From NCBI RefSeq assembly GCF_014842875.1, contig NZ_JACYXZ010000002.1, positions 496,001-560,000 on the forward strand: a stretch of 64,000 nucleotides of DNA. The letters run 5' to 3'. Positions 59,262 to 64,000 of this stretch are shown in pieces (positions within the stretch are counted from its first letter, which is position 1; the number at the start of each line of letters is the position of its first letter). Position numbers and translations under genes: made by a program. The notes below the pieces were generated by a model. It did no database searches, had not been told where the DNA came from, and was given only the letters and a program-made list of their open reading frames with translations. The stretch comes from Nocardioides donggukensis (GTDB taxonomy: Bacteria > Actinomycetota > Actinomycetes > Propionibacteriales > Nocardioidaceae).

Positions 59262-60611
59262 TCGCGCACCCCGGATCAGTCGTCGTACCCGTTCCCAGCG
59301 GTCCTTGACCGCCGCCTCGGCGCCCCGGTCGGTGGGCCGGTAGTAGCGCTGGTCGGTGACGACGTCGGGGGCGTACTGCTGCTCGGCGATCCCGAACGGC
59401 TCGTCGTGGGAGTAGCGGTAGGTCGCGCCGTGCCCGAGCTTCTTCGCCCCTCCGTAGTGGGCGTCCCGCAGGTGCGCCGGCACCGGCCCGACCTTGCCCG
59501 CGCGTACGTCGGCGCTCGCCGCCCCGATCGCGGTGGTGACCGCGTTCGACTTCGGGGCCACGGCCAGGGCGATCGTGGCCTGGGCGAGGTTGAGCTGCGC
59601 CTCGGGCAGCCCGATCAGCTGCACCGCCTGGGCCGCCGCCACCGCCGTCGGCAGGGCGGCCGGGTCGGCGAGCCCGATGTCCTCGCTGGCGGAGATCACC
59701 AGTCTCCGGGCGATGAACCGCGGGTCCTCACCGGCCTCGATCATCCGCGCCAGGTAGTGCAGTGCGGCGTCGACGTCGGAGCCGCGGATCGACTTGATGA
59801 AGGCCGAGGTCACGTCGTAGTGCTGGTCGCCCTGGCGGTCGTAGCGCACCGCGGCCCGGTCGACCGCGGTCTCGGCGGTGGCCAGGTCGATCGTGGCGAG
59901 GTCCCGGCTGGTGGCCGCGCCGGCGGCCGCCTCGAGGTAGGTCAGCGCCCGGCGGGCGTCGCCGCCGGCGAGCCGGACCAGGTGCTCGCGGGCGTCCTCG
60001 TCGAGACCCACGGACCCGCCCAGGCCGCGCTCCTCGGTGAGCGCACGGGCGATCACCCCCCGCACGTCGTCGTCGGTGAGGGACTCCAGCCGCAGGAGCA
60101 GCGACCGGGACAGCAGCGGCGAGATCACCGAGAAGAACGGGTTCTCCGTGGTGGCCGCGACCAGCGTCACCCAGCGGTTCTCCACGCCCGGGAGCAGGGC
60201 GTCCTGCTGCGCCTTGCTGAACCGGTGCACCTCGTCGACGAAGAGGACGGTCTCGCGGCCCTCGCCGGCCAGTGTGGCCCGGGCCGCGTCGATCGCGGCC
60301 CGCACCTCCTTCACCCCGGCCGAGACCGCCGAGACCTCGACGAAGCGCCGGTCGGTCTGCTGGGAGACGATCGAGGCGATCGTCGTCTTGCCGGTCCCGG
60401 GCGGCCCCCAGAGCAACAGCGACATCGAGGCGTCTCCCTCGATGAGCTGCTGCAGCGGCGCCCCGGCCGTGCGGAGCTGCTCCTGGCCGGCCAGCTCGTC
60501 CAGGGTGCGGGGTCGCATCCGCACGGCCAGCGGGGCCGAGCTGTGGCTGTTGCCGGCCAGGGAGCCACGGGCTCCCGTGCCGGGGGTCGCACCGAACAGG
60601 GCCTCGTCCAC
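59259..60611 (-). CDS. rarA: Replication-associated recombination ATPase RarA/MgsA
   Basis: AAA+ ATPase of 450 residues that acts at stalled replication forks. Walker A GPPGTGKT (69-76), Walker B FVDEVHR, sensor [11 protein letters not shown] and arginine finger SRSLLLRLE; the C-terminal half holds the MgsA tetramerisation part ([26 protein letters not shown]). GTG 60611 is preferred because TAGGGT lies 7 nt upstream and the extra residues from earlier codons are not conserved-looking. Confidence 0.95.
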   Translation of the reverse strand: MDEALFGATPGTGARGSLAGNSHSSAPLAVRMRPRTLDELAGQEQLRTAGAPLQQLIEGDASMSLLLWGPPGTGKTTIASIVSQQTDRRFVEVSAVSAGVKEVRAAIDAARATLAGEGRETVLFVDEVHRFSKAQQDALLPGVENRWVTLVAATTENPFFSVISPLLSRSLLLRLESLTDDDVRGVIARALTEERGLGGSVGLDEDAREHLVRLAGGDARRALTYLEAAAGAATSRDLATIDLATAETAVDRAAVRYDRQGDQHYDVTSAFIKSIRGSDVDAALHYLARMIEAGEDPRFIARRLVISASEDIGLADPAALPTAVAAAQAVQLIGLPEAQLNLAQATIALAVAPKSNAVTTAIGAASADVRAGKVGPVPAHLRDAHYGGAKKLGHGATYRYSHDEPFGIAEQQYAPDVVTDQRYYRPTDRGAEAAVKDRWERVRRLIRGAR

Positions 60612-60618
60612 GCCGGCC

Positions 60619-60624
60619 ACCCTA
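60619..60624 (-). promoter_or_regulatory. Leaderless-type -10 (TAGGGT) for rarA
   Basis: TAGGGT on the minus strand, 7 nt before GTG 60611, in the 169-bp gap shared with the divergent peptide importer. No clear promoter could be picked for the importer itself. Confidence 0.45.
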
Positions 60625-60780
60625 GCCGCCGCTGCGGGGTCGAACACCGCCGTGTCTCTGTCCGGTTTCGAGTTGATAACGGGCCTACTCAGGTCGGGTG
60701 CTGCGGTGTAAGAGTGTGCTCCGGGCGGAGGTCTGTCCGTCGTCCGCGTCATTCGGGCGCGTCAATCTGGAGGAGAATTT

Positions 60781-62388
60781 ATGCGTAGGACCGCAAGGTT
60801 GAAGGCGGTAGCAGCAGTTGCCGCCGTCGGCATGCTGGCTGCGGCGTGTGGCGGAGGGGGTGACTCGGACAGCGACAGCGGGAGCGGCGGCGAAGCCGGC
60901 GGCGACCTGCGCATCTACAGCTCCGAGCCGGCCTTCCTGGTGCCGACCGCGGCGAACGACGAGCCGTCGATCCTGGTGCTTCGCCAGCTGTACCGCGGCC
61001 TGGTGAAGTACAACGCCGACTCGGGCGCTCCCGAGCTGGACCTGGCCGAGTCGATCGAGTCCGACGACAACAAGCTGTGGACCATCAAGGTCAAGGAGGG
61101 CTACACGTTCTCCAACGGCGAGGACGTCAACGCCGACGCGTTCCTGCGTGCCTGGAACTACGCGGGCAACCTGAAGAACGCGCAGAACAACTCCTACTTC
61201 TTCAACCGGTTCGCCGGCTTCGACGACATGCAGTCCGAGGACGTCAAGAAGGACACGACGTTCTCCGGCCTGGAGAAGGTCGACGACTACACCTTCACCG
61301 TCGAGCTCGCCGACCCGTTCTCCGGCTTCGAGGCGATCCTCGGGTACTCCGGCTTCTTCCCGGTCGCCCAGGAGTGCCTGGACGACTTCGAGGCCTGCAA
61401 CGAGGCGCCGATCGGCAACGGTCCGTACAAGATGCAGGGCGAGTGGGAGCACAACGTCCAGATCACCCTCGAGCGCAACGACGACTACGCGGGTGAGGAC
61501 ACCGGCAAGGCCGACACCCTGACCTACAAGATCTTCGACGACCAGAACACCGCGTACGCCGCCTTCGAGGGTGGCGAGCTCGACGTGATGTACAACGTGC
61601 CGCCGGAGCAGCTGGGGCAGATCAAGCAGAAGCAGGGCGACCGGATCTACCAGGCGCCGAGCGACAGCTTCACCTACGTCGGTCTCCCGCTCTACGACAA
61701 GCAGTTCGACAACGTCGACCTGCGCAAGGCCTTCTCGCTGGCGATCGACCGGCAGGCCATCATCGACGCCATCTTCAGCGGCGCCTACACCCCGGCGACC
61801 GGTTTCGTGTCCCCGAACTTCGACGGCTACCGCGAGGACGTGTGCGACGCGTGCACCTACGACCTCGAGCAGGCCAAGGAGCTCTACGAGCAGTCCGGCG
61901 GCTACAAGGGCAAGCTGACCCTGTGGGCCAACGCCGGTGCCGGTCACGACGCCTGGCTGCAGGCCGTGGGCGACGCCCTGAAGAGCGCCTTCGGCATCGA
62001 CTACGAGCTGCGCGTGGACCTCGAGTTCCCGGAGTACCTCGAGCTGGCCGACAACGAGGGCTTCGACGGCCCGTTCCGCCTCGGCTGGGGCCCGGACTAC
62101 CCGGTGATGGAGACCTACCTGCAGCCGCTGTACGGCTCGGGTGCGTCCTCGAACTCCTCGGGCTACGAGAACCCGGAGTTCGACGCCGCCATCAAGGAGG
62201 GCGACCAGGCCGCATCGCTGGAGGAGGCCATCCCCTCCTACCAGGCGGCGGAGGACATGCTGGCGGAGGACCTGCCGGTCATCCCGATGTGGTTCGGACT
62301 CACCACGGCCATCTGGAGCGACAACGTGGACGAGTTCAAGTACAACACCATCTCCGACGTGGAGTACGGCCAGATCACGCTGAAGTAG
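60781..62388 (+). CDS. Oligopeptide ABC importer, substrate-binding lipoprotein
   Basis: Solute-binding protein family 5 (OppA/DppA type), 535 residues. Lipoprotein signal ends LAAAC (Cys23), followed by an acidic Gly/Ser linker. Typical parts are LYRGLVKYN, ESDDNKLWTIKVKEGYTFSNGEDVNADAF, NGPYKM, the repeat VDLRKAFSLAIDR and YLQPLYGSG. TGGAGGAG gives a strong ribosome site. Its codon use is very GC3-rich and includes many Lys and Asn codons, consistent with high expression. The permease genes follow. Confidence 0.93.
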   Translation: MRRTARLKAVAAVAAVGMLAAACGGGGDSDSDSGSGGEAGGDLRIYSSEPAFLVPTAANDEPSILVLRQLYRGLVKYNADSGAPELDLAESIESDDNKLWTIKVKEGYTFSNGEDVNADAFLRAWNYAGNLKNAQNNSYFFNRFAGFDDMQSEDVKKDTTFSGLEKVDDYTFTVELADPFSGFEAILGYSGFFPVAQECLDDFEACNEAPIGNGPYKMQGEWEHNVQITLERNDDYAGEDTGKADTLTYKIFDDQNTAYAAFEGGELDVMYNVPPEQLGQIKQKQGDRIYQAPSDSFTYVGLPLYDKQFDNVDLRKAFSLAIDRQAIIDAIFSGAYTPATGFVSPNFDGYREDVCDACTYDLEQAKELYEQSGGYKGKLTLWANAGAGHDAWLQAVGDALKSAFGIDYELRVDLEFPEYLELADNEGFDGPFRLGWGPDYPVMETYLQPLYGSGASSNSSGYENPEFDAAIKEGDQAASLEEAIPSYQAAEDMLAEDLPVIPMWFGLTTAIWSDNVDEFKYNTISDVEYGQITLK

Positions 62389-62413
62389 TCTGACCACACA
62401 CCACAACTGCGTA

Positions 62414-62451
62414 GCGGCGGGGGTGCTCACTCCGGTGGGCATCTCCGCCGC
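62414..62451 (+). other. Hairpin between the binding-protein and permease genes
   Basis: GCGGCGG (62414-62420) pairs with CCGCCGC (62445-62451) around a 24-nt loop, in the 97-bp gap. No U-tract. Probably protects the 3' end of the upstream message or partly ends transcription, so that more binding protein than permease is made. Confidence 0.45.
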
Positions 62452-62485
62452 GGCGCGGCACGGAGAAACCTAGGAGGGCTCCCTC

Positions 62486-63496
62486 GTGGGAACCTATGTT
62501 GTCCGGCGCCTGCTCCAGTTCATCCCCACCACACTGGGCGCCATCTTCCTGCTGCACTACCTCACGTCGCTCGGCATCCAGCTGACCGGCAACCCCGCCC
62601 GCGCCCTCTTCGGCGACCGTCGCCCCAGCGAGGCCCAGCTCGGCGCCCTCACCGAGGCGCTCGGGCTGGCCGACCCGTGCCTGACCCGCACCGGCGACCC
62701 GTGCGTCGGCCTCTACTTCGATCGGCTCCAGAAGATCTTTCTGCAGTTCGACTTCGGCATCAACTTCAACCGGCGCCCGGTCACCGACATCGTCGCCGAC
62801 GCGCTGCCCTACACGTTCAAGCTGGTCGTCATCGCGATCATCTTCCAGGCCGTCGTCGGCATCACGGCCGGTGTGCTCGCCGGGCTCCGCGCCGGTGGCT
62901 TCTTCGACTACTTCGTGAAGGTCAGCACCGTGCTGCTGATCTCGGTGCCGGTCTTCGTGCTCGGCTTCGTGGTCCGCGACATCATCAACGTCAACGTCGG
63001 CAACAAGCTCCGGGAGGCGGGCACCCTGCCCGACTGGTTCACCTTCGGGGTGATGAGCCCGGTCTACAAGCCGGACTACCCGATCGCCAGCCTCGTGGTG
63101 CCCGGTCTGGTGCTCGGCGCGCTGTCCCTCGCGACCACCGCCCGCCTCACCCGCACCAGCATCCTGGAGAACGTCCGCTCCGACTACGTGCGCACCGCCC
63201 GCGCCAAGGGCCTGGCCCCCAAGCGGGTCATCGGCGTGCACACCCTGCGCAACTCCCTGATCCCCGTGATCACCTACCTCGGCGTCGACTTCGGTGGCCT
63301 GATGGGTGGCGCGGTCGTGACCGAGGGGATCTTCGGGGTGCCGGGCATCGGCCGGGAGATCTTCCGCGCGACGATCTCCAAGGAGCCGTCCGTGGTGCTG
63401 GGCATCGTGACCCTGCTCGTGCTGGTGTTCCTGATCGTCAACCTGATCGTGGACGTCCTGTACGCCGTACTCGACCCGAGGATCCGCTATGACTGA
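62486..63496 (+). CDS. Oligopeptide ABC importer, permease (DppB/OppB type)
   Basis: A 336-residue permease that starts GTYVVRRLLQFIPTTLGAIF, as DppB proteins do. Six hydrophobic helices; a large external loop after helix 1 contains the pair CLTRTGDPC, possibly a disulfide. The EAA loop that contacts the ATPase reads ARAKGLAPKRVIGVHTLRNSLIP near 240. GTG 62486 has AGGAGGG upstream. Confidence 0.93.
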   Translation: MGTYVVRRLLQFIPTTLGAIFLLHYLTSLGIQLTGNPARALFGDRRPSEAQLGALTEALGLADPCLTRTGDPCVGLYFDRLQKIFLQFDFGINFNRRPVTDIVADALPYTFKLVVIAIIFQAVVGITAGVLAGLRAGGFFDYFVKVSTVLLISVPVFVLGFVVRDIINVNVGNKLREAGTLPDWFTFGVMSPVYKPDYPIASLVVPGLVLGALSLATTARLTRTSILENVRSDYVRTARAKGLAPKRVIGVHTLRNSLIPVITYLGVDFGGLMGGAVVTEGIFGVPGIGREIFRATISKEPSVVLGIVTLLVLVFLIVNLIVDVLYAVLDPRIRYD

Positions 63497-64000
63497 CCCG
63501 TCCCTCGCCACCTCCGTCGAGCCCGGGGTGGGTGTGGCCTCCGGTGGGCCCGCCGCCGGCAAGCCGTCCAGCCTGTGGGGCGACGCCCGCAAGCGGCTGA
63601 TGCGCAGCCCGGTCTTCATCGGCTCGGTGCTCTACCTGCTGGTCGTCACGTCGATGGCGCTGTTCCCGCGGCTCTGGACCAGCCAGACCCCGGACACCTG
63701 CAACATCAGGAACTCCCGGAACTCCCCGGAGCTCTGGGACCACCCGTTCGGCTTCAACCTGCTCGGGTGCGACTACTACGCGCACGCGATCTACGGCGCC
63801 CGGCCCTCGCTGGCCATCGCCGTGCTCGCCACCGCCTCGGTCGTGGTGATCGGCGGCCTGCTCGGCCTGCTGTCCGGCTTCTTCGGCGGCTGGCTGGACG
63901 CGATCCTGTCCCGGATCACCGACATCTTCCTGTCGCTGCCGTTCCTCCTGGGCGCGCTGGTGCTGCTGGCGATCGTCAGCAAGCGCAACATCCTGACGAT
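63489..64000 (+). CDS. Oligopeptide ABC importer, permease (DppC/OppC type), cut by the right edge
   Basis: First 170 residues of the second permease. The N-terminal cytosolic stretch is followed by a membrane helix (FIGSVLYLLVVTSMALF), a periplasmic loop with two Cys, FGFNLLGCDYYAHAIYGARPSLAIAV, the DppC-type start of the permease domain, and GGLLGLLSGFFGGWLDAILSRITDIFLSLP. ATG 63489 overlaps the upstream gene by 8 bp. The remaining helices and the ATPase genes lie outside the window. Confidence 0.92.
   Translation, partial: MTDPSLATSVEPGVGVASGGPAAGKPSSLWGDARKRLMRSPVFIGSVLYLLVVTSMALFPRLWTSQTPDTCNIRNSRNSPELWDHPFGFNLLGCDYYAHAIYGARPSLAIAVLATASVVVIGGLLGLLSGFFGGWLDAILSRITDIFLSLPFLLGALVLLAIVSKRNILT

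Overview
The window reads as the chromosome of a high-GC actinobacterium, most likely Nocardioides or a close Nocardioidaceae relative. Pointers are the strong GC bias, frequent GTG and some TTG starts, the actinobacterial integration host factor next to gmk and rpoZ, a PriA without helicase motifs, a HGxxPAAW membrane peptide beside trpC, and a DUF222/HNH (13E12-type) gene set among short dispersed repeats. Most of the window is core biosynthesis on the minus strand, in tight operons with many 4-bp ATGA/GTGA overlaps. I saw no tRNA, rRNA, CRISPR array, transposase or prophage.

Layout in plus coordinates, most genes being read right to left. 1-3.6 kb: N-terminus of gltB, a secreted metallophosphoesterase, a VIT1/CCC1 membrane protein and lgt. 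3.5-8.3 kb: a SCO1-like lipoprotein, trpA-trpB-trpC, a HGxxPAAW peptide, a Trp-associated membrane protein and hisI; no trpE is present. 8.3-11.9 kb: a heterodimeric ABC exporter with one degenerate ATP site. 11.9-14.5 kb: a beta-propeller-like lipoprotein on the plus strand, a PH-domain protein, hisG and hisE. 14.5-18.2 kb: the riboflavin operon ribD-ribE-ribBA-ribH under an FMN riboswitch, preceded by two 90-bp repeats with perfect palindromes. 18.5-25.6 kb: rpe, a small membrane protein, a stand-alone LigD-type polymerase, a DHA2 exporter, rsmB, fmt, def and a YdeI-like protein. 25.7-31.7 kb: priA, metK, coaBC, rpoZ, gmk, mihF.

31.7-43.2 kb holds one ten-gene pyrimidine operon, pyrR-pyrB-pyrC-carA-carB-pyrD-pyrK-(pyrD-like)-pyrF-lipoprotein, with a promoter and a recognisable PyrR-binding hairpin beside the pyrR ribosome site. 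It carries a class 2 PyrD and also a PyrK plus class-1B-like pair whose catalytic subunit has lost the catalytic cysteine. 43.2-45.8 kb is the accessory patch: a DUF222/HNH gene bracketed by two arrays of short imperfect inverted repeats and a 14-G tract. 45.8-60.6 kb: a disulfide-reductase-like flavoprotein, a DUF1206 protein, nusB, efp, the aro genes (aroQ, aroB, aroK, aroC, aroE) with a prepilin peptidase, mltG, ruvX, alaS, two small membrane proteins and rarA. 60.8-64 kb (plus strand): an oligopeptide ABC importer running off the right edge.

The most general signal is in the promoters. At least eleven genes carry a TAGNNT -10 hexamer only 6-8 nt before the start codon, the arrangement of leaderless transcripts; in several cases the stop codon of the upstream gene is the first three bases of that hexamer. 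All functions are inferred from sequence and family knowledge; nothing was searched or computed.
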